Shown here: positions 25,121 through 39,300 of the stretch, one piece after another
Numbering within the stretch: position 1 is the stretch's first letter
Layout of the letters: each line of letters begins with the position of its first letter
Assembly: GCF_902148855.1 (NCBI RefSeq)
Contig: NC_043962.1
Location: 29,453,964 to 29,517,963 of the forward strand
DNA: 64,000 nt
Source of the DNA: Sphaeramia orbicularis
Lineage: Eukaryota; Chordata; Actinopteri; Kurtiformes; Apogonidae
Reading direction: 5' to 3'
Made by a program: the position numbers and the translations under genes
The notes under the pieces: generated by a model
The model's database searches: none
The model's input: the letters and a program-made list of their open reading frames with translations, nothing else
Told to the model about the DNA's origin: nothing

Positions 25121-28100
25121 CTACACACAAAGGTCTGGTTGAGAAAGACCACAGCACTCACAACATTTTGACAAATAGACGGTGGCATTTACTACTGTGC
25201 TCCAGATTCCTTCAAATGAGATGGTCCCATTATTTACCGTGCTGAAAAACAATGCATTTGTGATGATATTAATCTGTTGCTGGGTGCTGCCGATCTGAAA
25301 GCATATTCTGTAACAAAAATCTCATGCTTACCTTGTAAAAAGCTCAGTGCAGCAAAGTTGTATGGTTTTATTTGTGGCATCAAAAGTAGAAAACTCAAAC
25401 AGCCCCACACAGTCAGGTGGAGGTACAAAGAGGATCCCTGGGAAACAAAGTCAGAGCTGTTCAGTTACAACAAAGAAGAAAAGTGCAAGAGGCATCACAA
25501 CAAAGCTACTCAAAACTATTACCTGCTATGCAAGCGTTGACAAGAGACACACATGTTCCAGTGATCATAGCTCTCAAAACTAAAGATGAGATATCACCTC
25601 TTCTGGATGGGCAAATAGAGGCTTTAATAAAAGAAAATATTCTGTCAGAAATCATACCTGAGACAGTATATTGTGAAATGTTTGACAGATAAATACTCAC
25701 ATAGGCCTCCAATAACAATACCCAGAGAGCTGAAGTTGGCAAACCCACACAGAGCATAAGTGCTGATTATTTCCGATCGAATCTTTAACAGAAAACAGAA
25801 ACATTTAATATGATTTGACGCTGTGTAGAGTCATTTCACACTTGTTTATTAGGCATACAATATTCACAAGACATGAGAGTATGTACGTACAGAAATCCAT
25901 TGTCTCTGTCCATTAATGATTTCTTCAACTCCAGTGAGTCTGTTGTTCTTCAGTGAAGATAATTTCTGATAAGCCACAAATTCATTGAGGAAGAGCTTTG
26001 TGCCGATTAGTTCAGCGACAATAAAAGACTCATCATACGGTACTCCCATCATAAAGGCCACAGGCATGAACACATAAGAGCAAATGATCTAAACAGAAAA
26101 ACAACCTTTATTAGACTCATTAATTCACTGTCTTGAAATTTATTAGTTGAAATCTCTTATTTTTGCTTTTATATTCATATTATATGACCCTTTTTTCTTT
26201 TGTATTTTCCAATAACATCCTTATTAACCCATATCGACCCAAATAGACCAAAAGCATCTACTGATCTAAAATGTTTAATCCCTGTTGATCCACTAATCCT
26301 ATCAATACATGTAAATAATTGTGTAAAATGCAGTTTGTCATCTTTTCATGGTCATCAGATAGGACCCATTTGAACGTTCAGAGGCTCAGTAGTGAACGTA
26401 GAAACACCGTCGTCTTCCACAACATTGATTCACCAGTAAAACCCATGGAGTTTACCAAATAATAGAAGTTGTAGTTGATGCTTGTTTTTATGTTTAATTG
26501 ATATCCTTGCTGAAAAAGTCATGTTTTCTCTATTGTAAAATAACAACCGTTGAGTTTAATTTGAGTTTTCATGAACATCTACATGCTAAGTAAATTAAAT
26601 ATAGGGAAAAATACCTGATTTACAATGAAAAATGCAAAATGCAGAGGATAATATGCTAATGAATGGTGATAAATCAAATAAGAAAGGTTACATAGAGAGA
26701 AAATTCATTTGGAAACTGACACAAAAGTAGCACTGGGTCTTTATGGGTTAAAATTATTTCGTTAAAACATACCTCAAATTTGATTCCAGGATATCCAACC
26801 ATACCTCCAAGCCAACTCAAAGCTGAATTTATGAAGTCGAGAATGGCAAGAAAGGCAATCAGGTTTGCTGCAATGTTCGCAACAAGACCTATTGAGGCAG
26901 AGGCTCCACTGCTAGCAGCCTCCAAGATATTCTGTTCATCACTAGGGAGTGGAAAAAGGTATTTAATTTCTAAATGAGGAAATAAATAGATGAAATGAAG
27001 AAAAAAAAAAAAAGGCGACTGTATACACACCCACAAGCCACTGTAATGTTCTTGTCAGATTTGAAAGGACTTTCTTTTGTCTCTGGGTAGGACAGCTTAG
27101 ACATGGCCAAGACACAAGGAGCAGCCATCACAGAGGCCGAGATCAAGGACGACGCATCAATCTGACAAATATGATGGAAAGTCTAATGATTAACAACTGA
27201 TACGTTTCCATGTCGTGAAGATTTACAGGTGAAATAATAGAAAAGTAAAACAGGCTGCTACATAAAGTCACTAATTATTTCACTTAAATGTCTCACTCGG
27301 TCACAGCAATGTAATGACCAGCTCAGCAAACACCACTACTGGACCACTTTAATTTATCTAACAGTTATGTAGTTGTATATAATTCATTTATCTAATGTTA
27401 TTTTATGTTGCAGTTTTACTATTTTCTGTGATCATCATCTTTTTTTGTTTGTTTCTTTGTCGGTTTTTTCAGTTTTATTGTCTGTGTGTTGAAACTGATT
27501 CCAAGTCATTAAATGAAGGTAAACTCTCAATAATGTTTACAAGCAAATTTTGTTTTCCATGTAAACATAATTAAAAAATTGGAATTCATTTGATTCACTT
27601 TAAAACTGATGTTTAGATGTCATTTGAAATGTTTAATTGTGATGTTTGGAATTTACTTGAAATTTGGAACTTTACTATTTAGAATTCATTTGAAATTGAT
27701 CATTTAAATTTTTGGAATTCTTGTCAGATTTAAAATTGTGGAGTTTGAAAAACATTTTGAAATTTGACACTTTGATGTCAGGAACTCATCATGTTTAACA
27801 GTAGGTGTTTTTCTTTGCAATCAGAAATGTTTATTTTTCTTTGGTGTATCCATCATTACCATAGAGGATCTTTGTCTTCACTCCAGATGAGTGTAAAATG
27901 TGCAAATTAGATTTACTTTCAGAATGGGCTGTATACATGTCCAAAGAATAGGGAATTATACTAGCATATCCCATATGTCGGAAAGTGCTCCATCTGTAAA
28001 ATGTCCTAATTCAGACTATCCAAATGGAATATGCTGTTTATATGACATCTGCCAAATTCAGAATATTGTTATATATGGAATAAAAGTGGAAAAATAAAAT

Positions 28101-31100
28101 TCATGTAAACATGGCTCAATACCTCCGCCAAGGAGGTTATGTTTTTGCCAGGGTTTGTTTGTTTGTTTGTCTGTTTGTCTGTCCGTTAGTGTGCAACATA
28201 ACTCAAAAAGTTATGGACAGATTTTGATGAAATTTTCAGGGTTTGTTGGAAATGGGATAAGGAAGAAATGATTAAATTTTGGTGGTGATCGGGGGTGGGG
28301 GGGGCCCACGGGGGGGCATTTCCAACAAACCCTGAAAATTTCATCAAAATCTGTCCATAACTTTTTGAGTTATGTTGCACACAAACGGACAGACAAACAG
28401 ACAGACAAAAAAACAAACAAACCCTGGCAAAAACATAACCTCCTTGGCGTGGGGGGGCCCACGGGGGGGGGCACTGATCAGCCTTGGCGGAGGTCTGCGC
28501 TCTCCGAGTGCTTCTAGTTATTTGATGTAATCCCTTGATCAGTTGGAAGATAAAATAACATATGGGATATTCAGAATGCCTCCTTTATTTGTGTGTCTGT
28601 ATGGTTTTAGTTATCTATTCATAAATGACCCTAAAACCATTACATGTTATGTGCTGGAATGAAAACAGGTTCTTCTCACCCCAAATGAAATAAAAGCTCC
28701 CATGACACTTCCTGCAATCGTGGCAAACCCACCAACCATAACAGCGTGGATCTCAGACTTGGTCATGTCCTTCAGATAGGGGCGAATCACCAGTGGTGCC
28801 TCTGTCTGATAAACAAATACATGGAATAAACATTTACAAGCTGCAGTCATTTGTGATACTTGAGACACATATTTTATGTTATCATAAAACTGGTAAAAAG
28901 TTACAGCCATGCTAATTAAATTTAAAAGCTTCAGTTAATGTTTAAGACAGTGTTATGAAGACAATTCCAGTACCTGCCCAACAAATATATTGCCTGCCAC
29001 ACTCAAGGTCTCTGTGGGGGAGGTTCCCATCGTTATCTGCATAACCCATGAGATCTAGGTGGACGAAAACACATGGCACTTGGTCATAGGATATCGCTGC
29101 AAGTGTACACAGTATACACAGATATACATGGGTAGTGTTAACCATTGCTTTACCTTTAAAATGATCCACTGCATTATTCCCATGAAGTAAAGGATTGACA
29201 TGACACTGCTGAAGAACACAACAATGGGCAAAGCCTGACCAAAAAAAAGCATTTTGAGTTACAAAGCATCTCAGACACACATTCATATGTACAAAAAAAC
29301 TTAATGAGGCAACCACTTTTAAATCCACTCACTTGAAAGGCAAAAATGTTCTCGGTCAGGTCCCCAAAAACAAACTCTGACCCTTTTTTAGTATAGTCCA
29401 GGAATATCTGAAGATGCAAGAAAAGAAAGAAACAAGTGTTATTTTAACTCAAATGATAATTTTGTATGTATCGCATGTACTGGTCATTTAACAGAAGAGC
29501 AAGAAACATATTTCATTTAACAAAAAAGGCTGTTTTTAACTGTATATAAGTGTTTTTTAATAAAATATTGAAGACTCTGACTGTTTGACCGGTATAATTC
29601 TTTCCTACAGAATTTTAATTTAGCATTTATATGTGTGTGACCTGAAAGACATGTCAAAAAATTTCTTGACAGTGTACAGTGGATAAGAGATAGAGATTTA
29701 TGAATGACCTGATAGTAATTTTCAGTGTACTTTTTGACAGACTTGTACTGGACATGCACAGCAGCTATTATAGTTGTAAAACCAAATGATATTTAGTGGA
29801 CCAGAAATGGGTCAAGAGTAAATTTTATTAAGCAAATCCTGAAGGCTCTGGTGTCAAAAAGTCGAGACTAGGGCATCAGTTTAATGGCGACTGTAGTTTT
29901 GAGCTATAAATTAAAAAGTGATTATCAGACCATTTAGCTGTGCACACTAATCTTAGTTGACCTGAGAACAAAGGTGAACAGCCTAATAAAGTAGCTCTAA
30001 AGATAAGGATGACTGAGTCAGGAAAAATATGGTGCTTGTGTAGATAAAGACCTGTCATTCATAGCCATGACAATGTGATACACAGCACAGAATCACACAT
30101 TTAAGTAAAATGAACAAAAATGTATTAGTGGGATATCCACGTATATCTAAAGTAAATGCAATTGTTCCGTCTACTGATATGCATATATTTAAACTAACCT
30201 GTGGGCTATTCCTGTATATAGAGAACACCACATCTTCAATTTCCTGAGGACTCTGCTCAAGGGGTCAATACAGTTCTATCTAATCTAATATCTTTTAATT
30301 ATTTTTGATTGTTACTCATAGGGATCGATGGCTAGTACATTTTTAAAGGCACAAATGTAATAATGACAGTTTACATAAAATCAACTGAAATGAACTTTAT
30401 CTGAAACTCACTACCTACTGAACAAAAACAAAAGTCATTACTTAACAAATGTGGGAATTAAAATAAGAAGAAAACCACAGCAGAAAGATTTTTTTTTCTT
30501 TTTTTTTTTTTTTACATTTTTAAGCTATTTATTTCGCCTTCAGGTCAGTATTTCCAGATGAAAATCCTAATAATAGCAAGTAGATATTATCAGCACCAGC
30601 TTCTGGTCATTCTGGTAATTAATTAAATATCTTATGTGTCAAATCAAGTAATGATTTATCTCTTTGAGAGATTACTTTTTTTTATTCTTAGATAAGGACA
30701 CATTTGAGTACAATACCTTCACTTGGTTTCCAAGCCATTCGAACGCTATAAGTCCAGGCTCTGTTCTTATGACAAACAGGCCGATACAGAACTGCATCCC
30801 GAGACCCCAAAACACAGGCCTCCATGACACCTATGAAAGACATTAAAGGACACAGTAGTGTGTCTGTCAGTTTATCAGGAAGTCTTAAAGTTATTGCAAG
30901 GAAACACTTCTGCTAAACCTTAAGATGACAGAGACACGAGGACAAATGGCATCCAAAGTGTCAGCAAATCAGCCCAGAGATAACGTAACAGATAAGAGCC
31001 AGGCATGATTTGAAACAGTAATCATTCACCCTTCAACATGTTGGCTCCAGATGCAACTCACCGCAGTTCTGTGCGCAGAGAAGATGAAGATGAGCACAAG

Positions 31101-32515
31101 GAACATGCACACGCCTCCAAATGAAACAAGCTGCTCAGGACGTTTGCTTGTGTCTAAGGCGAGCCACACCACTAGCAGAACCACAGCAATCAAGATGAAA
31201 ACCCTGTGAAACAAACCTTAACTTATTAACAGTTTCTAGAGTGTAAAGCTCATTCACATACCAAATACTGCACATAACCTTACCATTTTATCCATTTAAA
31301 GTTAGATTTAAAGCATCTTATTGCAGGCTTGAAACACCGGCTGATGCTCTCTCCTTTGTAAACCGTCAAAAGTTCATAAGTTTTAATGACTAAAGCCAAA
31401 CATGTGAGGACAACAAGCGCAGTAGCCCTCTGGAAATCCAGTACACAGGCTGCAATGAAGTATGCCACATAACCTGCACAACAGAAAACAGTGTTTGAGC
31501 CAGTTAGCTTTATCTTCAGGGATATGCAAACAACATCATTGCAAACATAACTGTAAAACATGCACAGCACAAATAAAGCAGAATGTTCATATTACCTGCT
31601 CCAAGTATGCCCAGCACTATGTATTTGAACGTTTTCGAGTGAGTCTTGGTATAATCCTCTATAGCATTAAGCGGCTTGGTTACTTTGCTGAAGTACAGAA
31701 CAAATTAACAGTGAGTTCCCCACGTGTATAAATGTATATCCTTCTTTTGGAAAAGACAACACTTTCACATGAATATATCCAGAACTCAGTTTTCTTTAAT
31801 TATATAAATTGCTTTTTGATACAATTCAAATATCAGCTGAAAAATCACAGAAAACATTTGTACAGATTTTGTTGGATGCTTGTTAATCTTCCATATAAAT
31901 CTACAAAGAGAAAATGAATATCGCAGAGGTGAAGAATGTACCTGTTGTAGTTACTGAACTGAAATAATTTCTTGTTTAGTTTTACAGAAATAAATGGAAA
32001 AAAATGAACTGACACACCTTAAATATGATCCCACACTCCTTTTAGTCTTTTCATTCTGATTTTTCACGCTGCTAGTTTCAGTAATGTTATCCTCCTAAAA
32101 AAGTAAAAACGCCTTTTTAAAAACAAGTATCATGAAGTGCCATTTGTTTGAAAATGAAAGATTAATACATACCTCTATTTCAAACGCTTGGTTGTGTATG
32201 CCTTTTCCATTGGCATCAGGTACATTTTTGAGCTGGTAGCTGTTAGTTTCCACTGTAAAAGTAAATAAATCACTGGTCACTTTTCTGCATAAGCCATTGG
32301 GAAAGCAGCTTTAACAAACAGGAATTCCAAACAAGTCACAAACTGTGTGTTTCTGCACCCTTTGCAAGATAAAACAAACAAACAAACAAACAACAACTTA
32401 AAATATCTGCAGAGACCTTTTGGTTTATCTCATGAAGAGTGGTGCACAAAAACAGATGTCTAAAACTGCAAAAGCTGCTCAGTTTAAAGAAAAACAGAGC
32501 TAATAGCTTACTCAT
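25121..32515 (-). CDS. slc28a1: Sodium-coupled concentrative nucleoside transporter, SLC28A1 type
   Basis: Plasma-membrane Na+/nucleoside symporter. Exons, 5' to 3': 32512-32515 (ATG plus one base), 32173-32252, 32018-32094, 31596-31687, 31284-31473, 31062-31203, 30717-30830, 29333-29407, 29154-29234, 28974-29054, 28680-28805, 27031-27161, 26773-26941, 25891-26088, 25701-25782, 25523-25621, 25332-25437, 25121-25241; 1968 bp, 655 aa, exactly in frame (human CNT1 is 649 aa). Family signatures read directly: [75 protein letters not shown]. The extracellular C-terminus is Cys- and Asn-rich as in CNTs. A1 rather than A2/A3 is inferred from linkage to alpk3 and znf592, as in human 15q25. Genes on both sides are on the opposite strand. 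Confidence 0.93.
26228..26747. mobile_element. piggyBac-type MITE, copy 1 (520 bp)
   Basis: Flanked by TTAA at 26224-26227 and 26748-26751. Ends are inverted: CCCATATCGACCC at the left, GGGTCTTTATGGG at the right. Similar throughout to the element at 61182-61720 in the same orientation. TTAA duplication with CCC ends points to piggyBac mobilisation. No coding. It sits in the slc28a1 intron between exons 26773-26941 and 25891-26088, its right end 21 bp from the donor of exon 26773-26941. Confidence 0.85.
28121..28520 (+). repeat. Fold-back repeat, copy 1 (slc28a1 intron)
   Basis: Two arms in inverted orientation: 28121-28310 (ACCTCCGCCAAGGAGG, GTTTG-rich stretch, 'gtgcaacataactc') and 28316-28455 (the same in reverse), joined through G-rich 'ggggcccacggggg' tracts. 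It ends with a tail through 'cggaggtctgcgctctcc' and CTTCTAGT. The same family occurs inverted at 39791-40184. No coding; class not assigned. Confidence 0.9.
30240..30296 (+). repeat. Possible LINE 3' tail
   Basis: 'ctcaaggggtcaataca' followed by 'tctatctaatctaata' resembles the 3' end of fish LINEs that terminate in short TCTAA-like repeats. Short and low confidence. Confidence 0.3.
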
Positions 32516-34680
32516 TGTGTGTCCTCCTAAATCCGGCTGTGAAATGCTGTGCTAAAAACACTGGAGGAAAATATACACTTCCCACGAGGATCTTATCATT
32601 AATTAACAGACTCGTAACGTGCTGCTCTGATCTCCCTGAGTTCGTGACAAAAATGGTTTAATAGGCCTTATAAAGCAAGTTACGCCAAATCAGTGAAGTA
32701 ACAGACGATAAGACGTAATATGTTGACAGATATAAATTTACCGTAGCTGACTTTGAGCTTAAAAGCTGATATGAGGTAATACAGGAGAAAACTCAGTGCA
32801 TTACTCATGAATGACTTTATCTGAGTGTATAGTCCACCCATGTTGCAAGGAAGTCATAAAACTCTAGAGGAATTTGTATTTATAAGAGAAAATTAACACT
32901 GTTAAGCAGGCCAGTCTACACCTTGCTGAAGATTTTCCTGTAGAAATTGTGATTTAAACTTGTTTAAGATTATCACAATTCATTTTGCTTATAATACTCA
33001 GTATTTTACAATGTAGTAAGAAAAAATACAACAGAGAAACTGGTTTCTTCCTTGGATAACTGAGTAATCCACATGTTCTTAATTACCCTGGCAGATTAGA
33101 TTTGCGCTCAGGTTAAAGTTAGGTTGAATGACAAAGTGCATTACCTGATATCACTAAAAATGTTTTCCTTAGCTACATTGTGAAATTTTAATCTACCTCA
33201 TCTGTAAAGTGCAAAAAAGGAAGTGAAGAGCAGAGAATTAATCATGAACTGTGTGTACGTGTCCATAGTCTAGTAAACATGGACAAGCTGTGAGTACTGT
33301 ACAGACTGAGAGAAAAAGTGCTGTCAAGTATTACAAGTAAAGGCCTCTGCTAAGAAAATAAATATCTCTTCTCCTGTAGTTGCACAAATTGTAGGATAAC
33401 CTACATATTTTAAAAAGCCCAAAAGTAATATGCTTGTATGTGAACATTTGCCACTGCTCTGCCTTCAAAGGGGTGATAAGGAATAACTTTATCCTGCAGG
33501 AGTAGTTATACCCCAAATCAGTTAACAGCTCTTATCTGGTCCATTAAATATACTGCAGTGCCTTTAGTATTTTGTAATGATTCATGATTAGTTTTAATGA
33601 CAGTTAATCTTCCACTTGCTATTAGTCAAATTCCATTTTACCAGACACAAAACTCATTGTAAAACATGGCTGGTTTATGGTTCATAACACTCAATGGGAG
33701 CATCTGGATGAAGATCATAAACAGAATTTCTTGTTTTAAATGAAAAACTACTCATGGTTTTCAGAAGGACTTACCTGGGAATTAATTAGAAGAGGTTAAT
33801 GACCTACTAACAGATATGTGGCACAGCATTTAATACCTTGGTTTAGCAGTCCTAGAGTTTTTGTCATTATTACACACAATATAAACTCAGACTCTGTGAC
33901 AGAAAAACACTTATTGAGAAACAACTCAATAATGGTATAAAACACAATTGACTGTTTCTCAAAGTTTATGGAATATCCTAATATTTGTTTTTTTCAGTGG
34001 TCCCATTGAAGCAAGACTGGTCTATTTCCTGCAGAATATGAAATAAGTGTTAAAACTAACAAACAAGCTTGTTTTTTCAACTCTTTAATTACAGAAACTG
34101 GTTATACTCTATATTTTACTCACTTAGGCAGCTGTAAAGTACAGTCTCTTTAAATAAACACAGGTTTTAGCTATTGGTACAGTGTAGTTATTATCTCCTG
34201 TGTTTTCCACTGATAAAATGGAAATGATTAAACTTCACATGAATTGGTGTCACTGCACCGCCTGACTAGCGGGAAATATACTGTACATGGTAACTAATAT
34301 CCCACAGTCATGTCTTGCAGGATATCTAAACTTGACCTTTAACCAAAAAACTGGAAAAGACAGGAAATTACATGACTCCCTGCATTACCATTTTCCCCTG
34401 ACAGATATTTGTGACCATATGATTGGAAAAAATTACCCTGACATATGGGTATTGGGAAATGGAGATATTTCTTTAAACTTAGCCCAGTCAGTACAATCCT
34501 GGTAAAGATGTAGCCTAATAATTCAGTTACTTCGACTGATAATATGTCCATACTTAATAGGGATGTATGTGACTGCAGCATATTTTTACAGGACAAATCC
34601 CCCATTGTCATCATTATTATTGATGCTTGCCTGGAAATGTCCATTTCATGCATACTAATGAAAGCCACCTGAGCCCCATG

Positions 34681-35010
34681 GCAGCCATGGCTCAGGTGGT
34701 AGAGCAGGTCGTCCAATAACCGAAGGGTTGGCAGTTTGAATCCCGCTGTATCCTAGTCAGCCCGTTGTGTCCTTGGGCAAGACACTTCCCCCTCCTTGCC
34801 TCCAGTGCCACTCACACTGGTGTATGAATGTGTATGAATGTTTGGTGGTGGTCGGAGGCGCGAATTGGCAACCACGACTGTTCTGCTCCAGGGGCAACTG
34901 TGGCTACATATGTAGTTTACCACCACCAGACGGAGAATGTGAGAGCAAATGAATAATGGATCAATAATGTAAAGCGCTTTGGGTGTCTAGAAAAACGCTA
35001 TATGAAATCC
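34681..35010 (+). mobile_element. tRNA-derived SINE
   Basis: The head carries pol III-like boxes: A box 'tggctcaggtggtagagca' and B box 'ggttggcagtttgaatccc'. A body with 'gggcaagacacttcccc' follows, then a LINE-like 3' tail 'aaagcgctttgggtgtct' plus 'aaaacgctatatgaaat', ending in an ATT microsatellite. This head-body-tail layout is typical of fish tRNA SINEs with an L2/CR1-type tail. It is not a functional tRNA: no acceptor pairing or CCA-proximal stem was seen. Confidence 0.85.
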
Positions 35011-35014
35011 AATC

Positions 35015-35097
<83 letters not shown>
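35015..35097. repeat. (ATT)n/(AAT)n palindromic microsatellite at a SINE tail
   Basis: The run switches from ATT to its reverse complement AAT at about 35048, so the two halves can pair as a hairpin. Confidence 0.95.
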
Positions 35098-35099
<2 letters not shown>

Positions 35100-35846
35100 C
35101 AGCAGCTGTAAGAACCCTTTCTTTGTTTGTAATGTCCTATAATATAAACAGTCACACAAGAAAAAAATGTCAGTATACATAAATTGCTTTTTTTAATCAA
35201 CATTTAATTGTTTCTGGTTTAATGAAATGTCTTGTAGCCTGTATTATTTTAAAGCTACTGTTCTGCTGACAAAATCTGGGTTTAAAATGTGTCCTTTCAC
35301 CTTAATCAACACCAGTGTACTGTACTGTATGGTGATGGAGATAAAACCTATCACATGTTGAAGAGTCCCAACAGCAGGGTGGGCAGGGGTCCATGGGCTA
35401 CAACATGAGGAGTCAACAAATACCAGTGTATTTATAACCTCTGTACTATTACCATCATAAATAACATATCACAGACTACTCACCAAATGCAATGAAAAAG
35501 AAGTTTATGTATCTGTTTAACAGACGGGAACTAAAGAGTGAATTTACCATTAAATATATTTAGGATATAAGTAATTTCAGTTTAACTAACTATAGGTACC
35601 GCCTCTTGCCTGTAAGACGTAATGGAGGGCAAAAACCAACGCTGTCACAGGAAAAGGAAAACCAAGTTAATGCTAGTAGCTTGTAACCTAGCTTAGTATG
35701 AAACCCTGCAACAGCTAAAGCTCGACATTACTTAGCGCCTTAACCTTCTTCACTACATAACATTGGTTTATTACTCTTGTTTAACACATCCGGATCAAAT
35801 GGTAAGCCTACTGATACCTTAATAAGAGACAAGTCCACAGAGCTTG

Positions 35847-36153
35847 GCTAACGCAATGATGCGTTAGCACTTTGCTAAGCTAGGTTGCAAACTGGCAGGC
35901 TTCGCTTCGTTGTGTTTGTCTTGGTGAGGTTAGCAAATGGCTAGCATCTATGTAAGCTAAGCTAACATCAAAACAACCGTCATATTGGTAAATATACGTA
36001 AAGGGCTGAAGGATTTTAAATTTGGTAACACAGGGAACATCGCTGCTATATTAAACATCATTTGGCTTTTGAGGTCGGTTTAAACGCATGTTTGCTTAAA
36101 AAAATATGAGATACGTGAACGAAGACAGCAAGTGTTTTCAACGTTAAGCTAAC
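35847..36153. promoter_or_regulatory. GCTAAC/GTTAGC hexamer cluster upstream of znf592
   Basis: Exact hexamers at 35847-35852, 35863-35868, 35929-35934, 35961-35966 and 36148-36153, plus several near matches (ctagct, gctaag). Position just upstream of a housekeeping-type gene suggests a promoter element; no factor is assigned. Confidence 0.45.
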
Positions 36154-36333
36154 TGGCTAAAGCACTTAGTACGTAACATTAGACAGCTGCGGAACACTGA
36201 GAAGATCAGTTTCTAGCAAATGGTTAATGTTGCTGACAGTTTCTTAGACTAAGACTGTATTGCCTTTTGCGTATGTGGAATGGTTCAGTTAATAATGGTA
36301 TCTGTTTCTGCAGGTTTATGAGACTGTGCAGTC

Positions 36334-39300
36334 ATGGGTGACATGAAAACCCCAGATTTTGATGACCTCCTGGCAGCCTTTGACATCCCAGACGCCACAG
36401 GATTGGACGCTAAAGAGCCTATCCAGGACAGTCATGAGGCGACAGAAAGTCAGCTGAAACACCCAGGGATGTGTTTAGATGACAGCTTGTTGAGTGATCA
36501 GGCTGTCACAACAGACATTCCTGCTGTTAGTGTAATTGTGAAAAACACAAGTCGCCAGGAGTCATTGGAAAACTTTGCTGAGAGGCTTCACTCTGGACCA
36601 GCATTGCAAAATGGATTCAGTGGACAAGGGACCACAATTGACATGGCTGAGGCAAATGACACTTGCTTTTCCAAGTCGTTTGTCTCTGCACTGAATGGGG
36701 AGAGATCGGGGGAGCTTCATGGAGAGTCACCTATTCAGCATAAACCTGATGGGACATTCTCCCAGTCACTTTCTCATCTTAGTCCAGTATCCAGTCCTGA
36801 GGCTGAACATACTCAGTGTGGTAGAGAAGAAATGCACTCAAAACTAGAGAAACATAGTTTCCAGGGAGCTTCAGGTTTGCTAGAACATTCTACCCCAGAT
36901 GCTTCAAAAAAACTAGACATTAGCGCATTTGATGAATGTACAAAGGAATCTCCCAAGAACACCAGTCAGAGTAGAGCAGAAAGTAGTAGAATTGAGGAGA
37001 CGTCTGACATCTGTATTAGTAAAGAAACAGGTAAAACTCCTAGATTACACAGTGCACTTCCCCCACCTAATGATAACCATAATTTTATTGAGACCAACTA
37101 TAAGTCCGGGATCACAGATGATATTCCCTCCACTTATATGAAATCTCAGACAAAACTATCCTCTTGTCTAGAGGCCCTGGTTGCTTTGAATGCTAGAAAA
37201 GATCCCAGTGAGCAGACAAATCCCAGAGAGTCAGCAGTGTCTCAGAATGACTGTTTGAAAGCCAGCCCCAAGGTGCCTATATCCCCACGAAGTCCTAGAA
37301 GCCCCCTTGAAGCCGTGAAACGGCTAATGAAACCCTCAGACAGTCCTGTGAGCATCTGCAGTGATAGTAGTGGCAAAGCCTCCCCTGCAGTAGTGTCTGC
37401 GTCACCCCCAGCCATACCCAGGGTAAGAATAAAGACCATCAAAACCACATCTGGGCAGATCAAGCGTACAGTAACCAGTGTGTTGCCTGATTCAGAAACA
37501 GATGAAGTTCATTCTGCTTATGAATCTTCTCCCTCACAGAGTATGATTAGTGAAGATTCTTATAACATGTCCCCTCACCAAAGTACAGCTGTTGATAGTA
37601 TTGCTGGATTCCAGATGAAAGGTATCTCAGTGAGTGCATCTTCACCAAAAGTTTTACTCAGCAAATTAGACATAAATTCAAGGAGGACAGGAGTATCGCA
37701 GTCAACACCAGTTTTCCATAACTCCAGTGGATCCATCAAACGACCTGTTTCACAAAAGGGGCAGAAACCAAAGAGACTATCAGCCACAACAGGCAATGCA
37801 GCTAGCACCAACTTCCTTCCCAAAGCAATGCACTTAGCTAGTTTGAACCTGGTTCCTCACAGTGTTGCTGCCTCAGTAACAGCTCGGTCTACTTCTCATC
37901 AGCAGAGCCAGCCCACACTCCCCTCTATGGTGTACAGTACTGTTCCTCTGGTGCATCAGGTCAAGACAGCCAACCCTTACCCGCGAGCCTCCATTCCCAA
38001 CACTGCAGCAGGAACCTTGAACAGACTGTTGAACAACGCCAACCCTGTGCCTACATACATGCCCGACCTGAACCCCCCACCTGAGAGCAATATCAGCCTT
38101 CCACCACGTGGATATTGCTGCCTAGAATGCGGGGACTCCTTTGGGGTCGAGAGGAGTCTTACATATCATTACAGCAGGAGGAGTGTACATATTGAAGTTG
38201 CATGCACCCACTGTGGAAAGACGATGGTGTTTTTCAACAAATGTGCATTGCTGGCACATGCTCGGGAGCACAAGAACAATGGCACAGTGATGCAGTGCAC
38301 ACAACTCCACATGAAACCTATAGCTGAGGAGCAAATGTTTGTACCTTTGAGTACGGAACCTGTGAATGTGGACTCTAACACTTCTACATCCTCACATAAA
38401 AGCCAACCTGTCATGCCCCTTTACCCTGATAATGTCATTCGCCAGCGACTTTGTTGCTTGGAGTGTAACAAGCAATTACCGGACTTCAAAGCACTTGCAG
38501 GTCATTACCAGAGGCAATCAGAAGATACAGACGGACTAGTGAGTAGATGAGTTATTAATAGCTATTTTGTGCATTTGGCATTTATTATATTTGTTGAATT
38601 AATATTTGTCTAATTTTTTGAACACAGATGTGTAAGGTGTGCTCAATGTGGCTACCCAACAAGTGCAGTTTCAGAGCTCACCAACGCATTCATGCACACA
38701 AGTCCCCATACTGTTGTCCTGAGTGTGGTGCCCTGAGTCGCTCTGCAGACATTCAAAAGCATGTAAAGGAAAACTGCCTGCACTACACACGCAAAGCTTG
38801 GTACAAGTAAGTAACCTTGTAAACAGAGGGATAGAAAGTACAGTAGTAAAATACTTTGTCACAAGGAAAATGAAGGCTGTTAAACATTAAACAATAAAAA
38901 AAAGTTTCATTGTTTATGTTGTTATGTCACAGGCACTACTACAAAATTTTTCATCATTTGGACAATACTTTGCACTCTTCCACATAAGTGCAGGTTGAAA
39001 TTAGCATGACAGTAACACAAACAAATACAAAGAAGAGTGAATATGACAGACAAGGCCAATTCTGTATAGGAATTGTTTGTGTGGATGTTCCAAACAGATG
39101 AAGAAAATAATCAAATGTGATTAAACTAATTCTAGTCATTTTAAAGCATTTCTCAATTCACTCTAACAGAATAATTGCATTCATTCGTTTTCCAATCTGG
39201 TTAATCTTTGGGAGGCTCCCAGGTACTAATTGGCGAAGGAAGTGTACACCCGGGATATATTGCCAGTTCATTGCAGGGCTGACATATACAGAGAACAACC

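Larger units (their letters stand above)
32516..36333. other. Intergenic stretch between divergent slc28a1 and znf592
   Basis: About 3.8 kb without a supported gene. It contains a SINE (34681-35010), a palindromic ATT/AAT microsatellite (35015-35097) and a GCTAAC-rich stretch close to znf592 (35847-36153). A non-coding 5' exon of znf592 is expected here, since a CAG acceptor lies at 36313, 21 bp upstream of the ATG, but its donor was not fixed. Confidence 0.7.

Noticed and set aside
34681-34760. A possible tRNA gene
   Set aside because: Pol III boxes are present but the cloverleaf cannot be completed; it is the head of a SINE.
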